Source: Bacillota bacterium (GTDB lineage: Bacteria; Bacillota; Clostridia; Lachnospirales; Anaerotignaceae). From it: 14,008 nt of DNA. The stretch lies in the NCBI GenBank assembly GCA_017547125.1, contig JAFYQL010000169.1, positions 1 through 14,008 on the forward strand, read 5' to 3'. The notes under the pieces were generated by a model. The model saw only the letters and a list, made by a program, of their open reading frames with translations. It did not search any database and was not told the DNA's origin. The position numbers and the translations under genes were made by a program. This document shows positions 6,767 to 13,339 of this stretch, in pieces (the stretch's first letter is position 1; each line of letters starts with the position of its first letter).

Positions 6767-7570
6767 TTATACCTCTAAAACAAATTTTCTGATAGTTGCC
6801 GTAACGGCATACTCATCATTTGTGCCTATTATATTTGCTTTTGATTTTTCTTTCATTTCTTCACTGCTATTGCCCATAACAAATGGGTGTCCGCTTTCAG
6901 CAAGCATTTCAAGGTCATTGAAATTATCCCCGAAGCTCATTATCTCATCAGCAGCAAATCCAAATTTTTCTTTTATTTTCCTTATGGCACTGCCTTTATT
7001 TACCCCGAAATTCTGAAAATCAAGGCAATTATCCCCCGACAAAACTGCCGTACACCTGTCATTGAAGAAATAGTGCATTTCATCAAAATCAAGTCTATGT
7101 GATGTTGTTACATCAGAAAGTGCCACTTTAACAAACTCATCATCTATGAAATACACATCGGCACTGTTTTCAACAAGCTTTACGTTATAGTTAAAACGAC
7201 TGCTTGTCATAGCCTTATACATAGTTATGTGGTCGGTATATGCGCATTCTTTTCCTTCAAGCAAAAATCTGAAGTTTGGCCTGTCCGAAATCTTAAGCAC
7301 CATATCCCTTACAAGGGCCTTGTCCATAGCATCCGAAAATATCTCTTCATCACGAAACTTCACATATCCGCCATTTTCCGCAATAAATACAACCTTATCC
7401 TTAACAGGAAAAAAAAGCTTTTCAAGGCTTGCCATTTGTCTGCCGCTTGCCGCCGCAAACAGTATTCCTTTTTTATAAAGTTTTTCAATTACATCGTATA
7501 TGTCATCCGGCAATTTCTTTCTGCCATCAAGCAGCGTGCCGTCCATATCGCTTGCTATAAGTTTAATCAT
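6767..7570 (-). CDS. Cof-type HAD-IIB family hydrolase
   Basis: A 267-aa haloacid-dehalogenase phosphatase of the Cof/YidA type, which dephosphorylates small sugar phosphates, flavin precursors or similar metabolites in the cytoplasm. Motif I is DMDGTLLD (Asp8 nucleophile, Asp10), motif II is ASGR (Ser42), motif III is VNKGSAI (Lys192) and motif IV is SFGDNFNDLEML (Asp215, Asp219). The C2B-type cap lies between about residues 80 and 185. Substrate cannot be read from the sequence. The start ATG is 2 nt after the stop of the upstream 181-aa gene and has no visible Shine-Dalgarno sequence, so it is probably translated by coupling with that gene. mtaB follows after 4 nt. Confidence 0.93.
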   Translation of the reverse strand: MIKLIASDMDGTLLDGRKKLPDDIYDVIEKLYKKGILFAAASGRQMASLEKLFFPVKDKVVFIAENGGYVKFRDEEIFSDAMDKALVRDMVLKISDRPNFRFLLEGKECAYTDHITMYKAMTSSRFNYNVKLVENSADVYFIDDEFVKVALSDVTTSHRLDFDEMHYFFNDRCTAVLSGDNCLDFQNFGVNKGSAIRKIKEKFGFAADEIMSFGDNFNDLEMLAESGHPFVMGNSSEEMKEKSKANIIGTNDEYAVTATIRKFVLEV

Positions 7571-7572
7571 AA

Positions 7573-8118
7573 TCAGTTAATTTTAAGCACTAATGAAAGA
7601 GCTATCATGGCAGTGTCAGCATCCTTGCCTGTTGCCCACATAACGTATGGTCTCATTTTTTCCCACTTATTTCTCTTTGTATCAGGTGTAAGGAAAATAG
7701 TTTCCATTTCATCAAACTTGTTTATAATTTCATTCTTTTCAGCAGCACTCATATATTCGTTGTCCATAACCATTTTTCTACCTTCGTTAAATGTTATGTC
7801 TTCAATTCCGCCTTTAACACCTGTGTTTATATAAAACTCTTTAAGGCCTTCATTGCTGTAGCCGTTTTTTCTGAAGTTTTCCATTCTTGTAAGAAGAAGC
7901 TTTACATTTTTGCGATAAAGCTCACTTTTAAGCGAATTGTCTTCAAATGCAGTAACAACTTCAAGTCCTTCTGAAAAATCTTCTATTATACCGCCGTAGC
8001 GAAGCATAAGCATATCAAAAAGTCCGCTCATTCTCTGGGCGTCAAATGAATACTTGTTCCACATTTCAGTACATTCCATAATATCGTCATCAAGCATCAT
8101 CATTGTTATTTCATCCAT
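7573..8118 (-). CDS. Conserved-looking protein of unknown function, 181 aa
   Basis: I do not recognise this protein. It is soluble, with no signal peptide or membrane segment, and appears mostly helical and acidic, especially at the N-terminus (MDEITMMMLDDDIMECTEMW). It is unusually rich in methionine and ends with a hydrophobic stretch (MIALSLVLKI). There are no cysteine pairs, nucleotide-binding loops or catalytic signatures. That it is a real gene is supported by a good ribosome site (AGAGGTG, 6 nt before ATG), the same codon use as its neighbours, and tight packing with the HAD phosphatase, whose start is 2 nt after this stop. It leads the operon HAD-mtaB and possibly ireB-ruvX-DUF1292. 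A possible promoter lies 40-70 nt upstream. Confidence 0.8.
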   Translation of the reverse strand: MDEITMMMLDDDIMECTEMWNKYSFDAQRMSGLFDMLMLRYGGIIEDFSEGLEVVTAFEDNSLKSELYRKNVKLLLTRMENFRKNGYSNEGLKEFYINTGVKGGIEDITFNEGRKMVMDNEYMSAAEKNEIINKFDEMETIFLTPDTKRNKWEKMRPYVMWATGKDADTAMIALSLVLKIN

Positions 8119-8159
8119 TTAACACACCTCTTTCTTTTTTATACAAACATACTTTTATA

Positions 8160-8188
8160 ATTTTATCATAAAAACTTATTATGCACAA
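8160..8188 (-). promoter_or_regulatory. Possible promoter of the 181-aa gene/HAD/mtaB operon
   Basis: On the minus strand TTGTGC (8188-8183) and TAAAAT (8165-8160) are 17 bases apart. The -10 element is good and the -35 element poor. The leader would be about 35 nt and ends at a clear ribosome site. The stretch is AT-rich, so this is tentative. Confidence 0.35.
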
Positions 8189-8222
8189 CTGCACTTAAGT
8201 TAAAGGTTTTTCTTGTCAGTTG

Positions 8223-8251
8223 TTGTAACTATCTTCCAATTGTGGTATTAT
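8223..8251 (+). promoter_or_regulatory. Probable promoter of the 51-aa membrane protein gene
   Basis: TTGTAA (8223-8228) and TATTAT (8246-8251) are separated by 17 bases; a second AT-rich box TATAAT follows at 8255-8260. The transcript would start near 8258 and have a leader of about 50 nt that can form a small AT-rich hairpin. It is divergent from the operon starting at 8118. Confidence 0.55.
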
Positions 8252-8307
8252 ACATATAATGTGTGTAATTTTTTATTACATAAACTTAAAGGAAAGAAGG
8301 CTGTTTT

Positions 8308-8463
8308 ATGAGAAGTCCAATAACTACAGGTATTATCCATTGTGCATCAGGCACTATGTTTATGATCGCAGCTTACTTAGGCGACAACGCTATGTTCGCA
8401 ATCTGCGGTGCCATTTTCTTACTTCTTGGTTTAACATATATCGCAAAAGGAAAAGGCAGATAA
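8308..8463 (+). CDS. Small two-helix membrane protein, 51 aa
   Basis: A short gene of 51 codons with a good ribosome site (GAAGG, 7 nt before ATG), its own probable promoter and a strong terminator 10 nt after the stop. The protein starts MRSPITTGIIHCASGTMFMI and contains two hydrophobic segments (about residues 5-24 and 28-46) joined by a short LGDNA turn, ending with the basic tail KGKGR. This predicts a helical hairpin in the membrane with the basic end in the cytoplasm. Codon choice matches the well-expressed genes of the window. I cannot assign a function. Similar small inner-membrane proteins include regulators of transporters and some type I toxins, but no feature here singles out either. 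It is the only plus-strand gene in the window and converges with the TRAP operon. Confidence 0.75.
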   Translation: MRSPITTGIIHCASGTMFMIAAYLGDNAMFAICGAIFLLLGLTYIAKGKGR

Positions 8464-8472
8464 TTGAAAGCA

Positions 8473-8498
8473 AAAGCAATCTTCGGGTTGCTTTTTTT
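8473..8498 (+). terminator. Terminator of the 51-aa protein gene
   Basis: AAAGCAATC and GGTTGCTTT form a 9-bp stem (one G-U pair) capped by a stable TTCG tetraloop and run into seven T residues on the plus strand. It begins 10 nt after the stop codon at 8463. Confidence 0.9.
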
Positions 8499-8511
8499 AT
8501 TTTGCCAAAAC

Positions 8512-8547
8512 AAAAAGGCGAGGTTTTAATACCTCGCCTTATTTTTT
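8512..8547 (-). terminator. Bidirectional terminator at the end of the TRAP operon
   Basis: A perfect 10-bp stem (AAGGCGAGGT with ACCTCGCCTT, 8515-8540) closes a 6-base loop. T runs follow in both directions (8542-8547 on plus, 8516-8512 on minus). It sits just past the TRAP permease stop, between two convergent transcripts, and can stop both. Confidence 0.9.
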
Positions 8548-10531
8548 ATGCTTTTTTAAATTTATGCATATACTGTGGTACAAATGTGATAGCTAAAAGT
8601 ACAATACCTAAACCGTCAGTAATAGTACCAGGTATAATCATAAGAAGACCGCCTGCGATGCAGAGAATTCTCTGAATTACATTAAGTTTACTTTCAACAA
8701 AGCCTTCCATACCGGCTGAAATACCCATCATACCAACAAGTGCTGATACCGAAATGATGATAGCCTGTGCAAATGAACCATCTACAAGAAGCATATCTGG
8801 GTTAAATGCAAATACGTAAGGAATGATGAAGGCTGTGATAGCAAGTCTTGTTGCTGTGATACCTGTCTTCATAGGGTCCGAATGAGCTATGGCACTGCCG
8901 GCATAAGCTGCAAGAGCAACCGGTGGAGTAATGTCTGCAACGATACCGAAGTAGAATACAAACATATGGGCAGCCATCATAGGGATACCAAGCTTGATAA
9001 CGATTGGCGCTGTGATTGTTGCCATGATAACATAGTTAGCTGTTGTAGGAACACCCATACCAAGAATGATACAAGCAATCATTGTGAAGAAAAGTGCGAT
9101 GATTGTAACGCCGCCTGAAAGTGTAAGAAGACCTGTTGCAAGTTTAAGGCCAAGACCTGTAAGTGTAACAACACCAACAATCATACCAGCCATACCGCAG
9201 GCAACAGCAACACCGATAGTGTTTCTTGCACCGTTTTCAAGGGCTTCGCATAATGATATAGGAGTCATTCTTGTGTCTTTTCTGAACATACTAACAATGA
9301 TTGATGTAAGGATAGCATATACAGCTGACATTGATGATGTAAAACCACTCATCATACAATATACAAGAACTACAAGAGGAAGAAGAAGATATCCTCTAGA
9401 GAACATAAGTGAGAGGAATTTTGGTACATCTTCTTTGCTGAGACCTCTGAGGCCAAGTTTCTTTGCTTCAAAGTGAACCATAAGGAAAATGCCTGAGAAG
9501 TAAAGGAATGCTGGAAGAATAGCAGCAATAACGATTTTGCTGTATGGAACACCTGTCATTTCCGCCATAAGGAATGCAGCAGCACCCATAATAGGCGGCA
9601 TAATCTGTCCGCCGGTTGAAGCAGCAGCTTCTACCGCAGCAGCAAATTCTGGCGGATAACCTGTCTTTTTCATCATAGGAATAGTGAATGAACCTGAACC
9701 TACTGTGTTGGCAACAGAGCTGCCTGAAATCATACCCTGAAGGGCTGATGCAATAACTGCAACCTTTGCAGGACCGCCTGTCTGTGCGCCCGCAATTGAG
9801 TTTGCAATTTCAATGAAGAAATGTCCTACACCTGTTTTGTCAAGGAATGAACCAAACAGAATGAAAAGAACAATGAATGTTGAACAAACACCGATTGGTG
9901 TACCGATAACACCTTCTGTTGTGTAGAAAAGGTGTGCAATAATTCTCTTAAGCGAGAAGTCTGCAATGAAGAATGCGTATAAAATGAAGCATGATACAAC
10001 AATGATAATTGGTGTACCAACTACACGACGGCAGATTTCGAAAAGTATAAGAATACCAACGATACCTACTATCATATCAAGCTGTGTAATTCTTCCGGCT
10101 TTGTTAACGATTTCCTGGAAGTTGATTACAAAGTAGAAATAGCATCCGCTACCCACAATACCAAGTATAAAATCATACCATGGAATTTTATTCATACGTT
10201 TTGCATGGCTCTTCTTTATTGGATAAAGTGTGAACGCCATAAAAATTACGATACCAAGGAATGATGCTCTTCTGATCTGCTCTGGAAGTGATGAAAATAC
10301 GTTCATCCATAAAGCAAATAATGAAAAAAGAATAAGCATAACCTTTGTTAAAATTTCTGGAACGCCGCTAAAATGACGTGTGTTGCTTTCACGGTCAAAT
10401 TCTTTAAGAACTTCTTCCATTCTGGCTTCGTCTTCATGAAGCATTTCAGTAGCTCTTTCGATTTCTTCGTGAAATTCTCTTTCGTTTTCATCTACAATTT
10501 TCTTTCTCTCTTTATCAAGAAACTCTGACAT
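8546..10531 (-). CDS. TRAP transporter fused permease (DctQM, 4TM/12TM), TAXI type
   Basis: This is the membrane part of a tripartite ATP-independent periplasmic-type transporter, which uses an ion gradient to import organic substrates delivered by a binding protein. The 661 residues hold the small DctQ-like domain (about residues 58-200, four hydrophobic segments) fused to the large DctM-like domain (about 215-655). Diagnostic conserved stretches are QGMISGSSVANTVGSGSFTI, GYPPEFAAAVEAAASTGGQI with MPPIMGAAAF, and GMGVPTTANYVI. Such 4TM/12TM fusions pair with TAXI-type binding proteins, and that subunit is encoded in the same operon. The first 55 residues are a highly charged, probably helical cytoplasmic extension. 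The start has a GAGGGG ribosome site and lies 17 nt after the DUF1850 stop. The terminator follows right after the stop codon. The substrate is unknown; TAXI systems are linked to carboxylates such as glutamate or alpha-ketoglutarate. Confidence 0.95.
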   Translation of the reverse strand: MSEFLDKERKKIVDENEREFHEEIERATEMLHEDEARMEEVLKEFDRESNTRHFSGVPEILTKVMLILFSLFALWMNVFSSLPEQIRRASFLGIVIFMAFTLYPIKKSHAKRMNKIPWYDFILGIVGSGCYFYFVINFQEIVNKAGRITQLDMIVGIVGILILFEICRRVVGTPIIIVVSCFILYAFFIADFSLKRIIAHLFYTTEGVIGTPIGVCSTFIVLFILFGSFLDKTGVGHFFIEIANSIAGAQTGGPAKVAVIASALQGMISGSSVANTVGSGSFTIPMMKKTGYPPEFAAAVEAAASTGGQIMPPIMGAAAFLMAEMTGVPYSKIVIAAILPAFLYFSGIFLMVHFEAKKLGLRGLSKEDVPKFLSLMFSRGYLLLPLVVLVYCMMSGFTSSMSAVYAILTSIIVSMFRKDTRMTPISLCEALENGARNTIGVAVACGMAGMIVGVVTLTGLGLKLATGLLTLSGGVTIIALFFTMIACIILGMGVPTTANYVIMATITAPIVIKLGIPMMAAHMFVFYFGIVADITPPVALAAYAGSAIAHSDPMKTGITATRLAITAFIIPYVFAFNPDMLLVDGSFAQAIIISVSALVGMMGISAGMEGFVESKLNVIQRILCIAGGLLMIIPGTITDGLGIVLLAITFVPQYMHKFKKA

Positions 10532-10548
10532 CTTTTTCCCCTCTCTCT

Positions 10549-10992
10549 TTATCTATATTCAAAACGAACCACGGAATTTCTTCCGCACAGTTCTCTGAGA
10601 CTTATCTCTTCTCCATTAATTTCAAGAACGTGATCTGATACCGTTCCCACTATATAAGACAGACCGGGAATTTTGATGTTGTAACCCGTAATTAGCATTC
10701 TTCCGTCTTCAGTATATGTAAGTATCTGTCCTTCCTCAACCTGTGTGGCCACCCCAGCCCCAAAGCCTGAGTAAAGACACTCCTGAAGGTAAATACCGTC
10801 CTGTTTAATTTCGTATGTTTCTTTAACTTCAGTTTTGTTTACCGAATGGATAAATGCCACTGAAAATCTTGTTCCTTCCGGTGCATCATACTGTGCATAA
10901 ATCTTTCTGCTGTCACCGTCACGCAATACAAGTTTATCATCTCCGGGCACAAACGGTTTTAAAACAAGCACAGCCGCAACAGTAACAACCAC
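10549..10992 (-). CDS. DUF1850 protein of the TAXI-TRAP operon
   Basis: A small membrane-anchored or exported protein of the DUF1850 family, which is found almost only with TAXI-type TRAP transporters. After an N-terminal hydrophobic segment comes the family pattern: RFSVAFIHSVNKTEVKETYEI (His and Ser in FIHSVNKT), LYSGFGAGVA and a C-terminal hydrophobic-strand domain. Its role is unknown; accessory binding or gating has been guessed from context. The coordinates use the first standard start (GTG at 10992), but no ribosome site precedes it and the frame is open further upstream to 11034. There it would add KKHNFKGVIIAAA, a natural positively charged start of the membrane anchor. The codon at that natural start is ATT, overlapping the stop codon of the binding-protein gene as TAATT, where TAATG would be expected. 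The true start is thus uncertain and possibly non-AUG. Family call is firm. Confidence 0.85.
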   Translation of the reverse strand: MVVTVAAVLVLKPFVPGDDKLVLRDGDSRKIYAQYDAPEGTRFSVAFIHSVNKTEVKETYEIKQDGIYLQECLYSGFGAGVATQVEEGQILTYTEDGRMLITGYNIKIPGLSYIVGTVSDHVLEINGEEISLRELCGRNSVVRFEYR

Positions 10993-11033
10993 TGCTGCGG
11001 CTATAATAACACCTTTGAAGTTATGTTTTTTAA

Positions 11034-11990
11034 TTATTTAAGAGCACCGATTTCTTTGAAGTATTTTTCTGCGCCCGGATGGAATGGAACTGAAACACCT
11101 TCTACAGCGTATGTTGTATCAAGTTCAGCACCTTTAGCATGACCTGTTGCGATTTCTTCTTTGTTTTCGAAGAGAGCTTTTGTAAGTTCGTATACAACAT
11201 CTTCTGAAAGGTCATTTGATACGATAAATGTAGCTTTAACTGCTACTGTTGTTGCATCGTTGTCTAAGCCGTATGTGTCAGCTGGAATTTCGTATGATGT
11301 GTAGAATGGGTAGTCAGCAATAAGTTTTTCAGCTTCTGCACCGTCTACGCTAAGGATAGTGATATCGTTTGTTGCTGCAAGTTCCATAATAGCTGTTGTA
11401 GGAGCACCTGCTGTACAGAAGAATGCATCGATTTTGCCGTCTTTCATAGCGTTAGCTGAGTCGCCGAATGAAAGGTTCTGTTTCTGGATATCATCAAATG
11501 TAATGCCGTAAGCACCAAGGATCTGAGCTGCGTTGAATTCAACACCTGAACCAGCGTCGCCTACTGATACTCTCTTGCCTGCAAGGTCGTCAACTGAGTC
11601 AATACCTGCTGATGGGTCTGCAACGATCTGGCAAACTTCAGCGTAGCATGCTGCCATTGATGAGAAAGCGTCTGTCTTTTCACCTGCGAAAAGGTCTGTA
11701 CCATTGTAAGCATAGTCCATAACGTCGTTCTGAACGATAGCCATGTCTACTTCACCGTCTGCAACAAGACCGATATTTGCTTTTGAAGCACCTGTTGACT
11801 GAACGTCAAATGCGATATCTGTAACTTCGCTAAGAGCCTGACCTACAACGCCACCGAATGCGTAGTATGTACCTGATGTACCACCAGTTGCAAGTCTGAT
11901 GCTATCAACTGAACCTGATGATGATGAACATCCTGCTGCTAAAAGTGTAACTGCCATAGCGCCGGCAATAATTCCTGTTAATTTTTTCAT
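11034..11990 (-). CDS. TAXI family TRAP transporter solute-binding lipoprotein
   Basis: The extracytoplasmic substrate-binding subunit of the TRAP system. The 318-aa protein starts with a lipoprotein signal: positively charged MKKL, hydrophobic core, then LLAAGCSSSSG with Cys21 as the lipidated residue. The TAXI signature RLATGGTSGTYYAFGG follows near residue 30. Further family features are DMAIVQNDVMDYAYNG, GKRVSVGDAGSGVEFNA and the closing PFHPGAEKYFKEIGALK. ATG at 11990 is chosen because GGGAGG lies about 8 nt upstream and the signal peptide begins there; in-frame ATG codons further up lack a signal and lie in the leader. Being a lipoprotein fits a Gram-positive cell, where it stays tethered outside the membrane. 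It is first in the operon, with a good promoter and a palindrome in the leader. Substrate unknown. Confidence 0.95.
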   Translation of the reverse strand: MKKLTGIIAGAMAVTLLAAGCSSSSGSVDSIRLATGGTSGTYYAFGGVVGQALSEVTDIAFDVQSTGASKANIGLVADGEVDMAIVQNDVMDYAYNGTDLFAGEKTDAFSSMAACYAEVCQIVADPSAGIDSVDDLAGKRVSVGDAGSGVEFNAAQILGAYGITFDDIQKQNLSFGDSANAMKDGKIDAFFCTAGAPTTAIMELAATNDITILSVDGAEAEKLIADYPFYTSYEIPADTYGLDNDATTVAVKATFIVSNDLSEDVVYELTKALFENKEEIATGHAKGAELDTTYAVEGVSVPFHPGAEKYFKEIGALK

Positions 11991-12028
11991 AATTAATTCC
12001 TCCCGCTTTTTGCGAATTTTGTTTTGTC

Positions 12029-12060
12029 CAAAACATTGTTTTGCTTTATCAAAAACATTG
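12029..12060 (-). promoter_or_regulatory. Candidate operator in the TRAP operon leader
   Basis: CAAAACATTGTTTTG (12029-12043, plus strand) is a perfect palindrome around a central T. A near-copy of its left half, CAAAAACATTG, lies at 12050-12060, about 21 bp (two helical turns) away. Both are at or just downstream of the predicted start site, where a repressor could block transcription. No regulator gene is in the window, so the binding protein is unknown. The low sequence complexity leaves room for chance. Confidence 0.4.
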
Positions 12061-12065
12061 AAATA

Positions 12066-12094
12066 AGTATACCATTTTTTGTTGTTTAAATCAA
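12066..12094 (-). promoter_or_regulatory. Sigma-A type promoter of the TRAP operon
   Basis: On the minus strand TTGATT (12094-12089) and TATACT (12071-12066) are separated by exactly 17 bases, just below the terminator of the GDPD gene. The predicted start near 12059 gives a leader of about 70 nt before the binding-protein ATG. Confidence 0.72.
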
Positions 12095-12151
12095 CCAAAT
12101 TTATCTGTATTTTTGCATAATTCTTCCGCTTGATTTTTATAGAAATAAACC

Positions 12152-12177
12152 AAAAAAAGCCTTGAAACAAGGCTTTT
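12152..12177 (-). terminator. Terminator between the GDPD gene and the TRAP operon
   Basis: A perfect 10-bp stem (AAAAGCCTTG with CAAGGCTTTT, 12155-12177) with a 3-base loop runs into a T tract on the minus strand (seven A residues on plus, 12152-12158). It lies about 120 nt after the GDPD stop, leaving a long 3' untranslated region. A shorter T run on the other strand allows weak function in reverse. Confidence 0.82.
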
Positions 12178-12296
12178 ATAATTTGGCTTAATATAGGTTA
12201 TAAATTTTATTTATGTATATTATATTTGCATAACTGCATAAATATTCTGTGTTATTTTATCAGTACGTTAATAATGTTCATTATTGTTCAGCATTA
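12178..12296. other. AT-rich spacer after the GDPD gene
   Basis: No gene is visible in this stretch. It contains one TAATAATG (12269-12276) that can pair with CATTATT at 12279-12285 or CATTATTA at 12292-12299, giving two alternative weak hairpins next to the GDPD stop codon. A direct repeat TGCATAAC/TGCATAAA lies near 12227-12242. Together with the promoter, palindrome and terminator listed separately, this accounts for the 306 bases between the two genes. Confidence 0.4.
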
Positions 12297-13211
12297 TTAT
12301 TTTACAGTTTCAGCGGTTGTTTTTTCAGTGATATATTTAATATCTTCTTCAACTATTATATCACTGTAAATGCCATCAATTCCGTACATTTCCATATATT
12401 TTTTAGTGTCATAAAGTCTGTTTACAGTGTGAGTGTAAAGCTCTAGCCCTGCACTATGGATAGTATCAGCCTTTTCTTTTGTAAGCACTTCGTACGGCAT
12501 AACTATTGCATCAACACCATTTTCCTTACAGAAAAGTGAAAGCACTGAAAAATCAGGGTTTGCAATCTGATATGTGGTGAGCATAAAGTTTGTATACGGT
12601 CCTGTGTTTTTAACATACTGAATCATTTCAGGATGATAAAGCTGAACAACCACTCTGTCAAAAACCTCTGCATCTCCGCCTTTTACTATGGCTTCTGTAA
12701 GAAGAAGAAATTCTTTTTCAACAGTTCCTTTGTCTGTGTTTTTGCTGTCAGTAACGATATAGGCATCTTTATGTGTCTTAAGCAGTTCAACAATTTTTGC
12801 TGCATCCATCGGTGTGTACTTGTAGTTTATAGGTGTATTCATAAACTTATCGTACATCATTACAGGCACCTTGCTGAAATAGCTCTGCTCCATAACATAG
12901 TATGAATTCTGCTCAAAATCGTGTCTTGCAACAAGTTTTTCATCAAGTGTAAGAGAAAAGTCTATTTCAAAAACCCTCTGTCCTTTTTCGTAATTCTGTT
13001 CAAAGGCTTCAAGGCTATTTGTTTCACATCTTCCGTCAACGGCACCGCAGGCATGAGAAATTACAAAGTACTCGCTCCATGACTTTATTTCTGTCACTGC
13101 TTCAACTGCAACATCATTTATATTTTCATCCCTTTTTTCATCTGCAAATGCAGAAGTTGAAAAAAGCATTGTTCCTATACTTAAAAATGCAAGAAATCTT
13201 CTTATGTTCAT
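12297..13211 (-). CDS. Secreted glycerophosphodiester phosphodiesterase (GDPD)-family protein
   Basis: A 304-aa exported protein. The N-terminus (MNIRRFLAFLSIGTMLFSTS then AFA-DE) is a standard signal peptide with a likely cut after Ala23. The mature part is a PI-PLC/GDPD-superfamily TIM barrel: ISHACGAVDGRCETNSLEAF gives His53, EIDFSLTLDEKLVARHD gives Glu82, Asp84 and His97. These match the acid-base histidines and metal-binding acids of glycerophosphodiesterases. The first motif is HACG rather than the classic HRG, and ETNS replaces PENT, which places it in a less-studied GDPD-like branch; substrate is therefore uncertain. The ribosome site is AGGGGG, 6 nt before the ATG. The gene stands alone between the RNase P RNA terminator and its own distal terminator; I see no good promoter in the roughly 85 nt upstream. 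Confidence 0.87.
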   Translation of the reverse strand: MNIRRFLAFLSIGTMLFSTSAFADEKRDENINDVAVEAVTEIKSWSEYFVISHACGAVDGRCETNSLEAFEQNYEKGQRVFEIDFSLTLDEKLVARHDFEQNSYYVMEQSYFSKVPVMMYDKFMNTPINYKYTPMDAAKIVELLKTHKDAYIVTDSKNTDKGTVEKEFLLLTEAIVKGGDAEVFDRVVVQLYHPEMIQYVKNTGPYTNFMLTTYQIANPDFSVLSLFCKENGVDAIVMPYEVLTKEKADTIHSAGLELYTHTVNRLYDTKKYMEMYGIDGIYSDIIVEEDIKYITEKTTAETVK

Positions 13212-13295
13212 ATGTTTCCCCCTGAATAAAATCTGTCTTTTTTATGATACCCTACATCTGCCCAAAAATCTATTACAAATACCTTAAAAAGACAT

Positions 13296-13325
13296 AAAAA
13301 AAGGCGAAAACCATGTGTTTTCGCC
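13296..13325 (-). terminator. Terminator of the RNase P RNA gene
   Basis: GGCGAAAA (13303-13310) and TTTTCGCC (13318-13325) form an 8-bp stem with a 7-base loop. On the minus strand it is followed by seven T residues (13302-13296). It lies about 15 nt after the RNase P RNA 3' end. Confidence 0.88.
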
Positions 13326-13339
13326 AGTTTTTCATATAA

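Noticed and set aside
7229..7834. A 201-codon plus-strand open frame
   Set aside because: It is antisense to the HAD and 181-aa genes, crosses their junction, has no ribosome site, and encodes a Phe/Ile/Leu/Ser-rich sequence typical of the reverse strand of AT-rich coding DNA.
8546..8560. Possible extension of the plus-strand small gene transcript into the TRAP gene as a long antisense RNA
   Set aside because: Two strong terminators (8473-8498 and the bidirectional one at 8512-8547) would stop it.
8259..8675. A 138-codon plus-strand frame overlapping the 51-aa gene
   Set aside because: It uses a different frame from the well-supported 51-aa gene, runs through two strong terminators and into the antisense of the TRAP permease.
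12269..12299. AT-rich inverted repeats next to the GDPD stop as a terminator or attachment site
   Set aside because: The stems contain almost only A-T pairs and no T tract follows on the relevant strand; a proper terminator lies at 12152-12177, and no second copy or integrase supports an attachment site.
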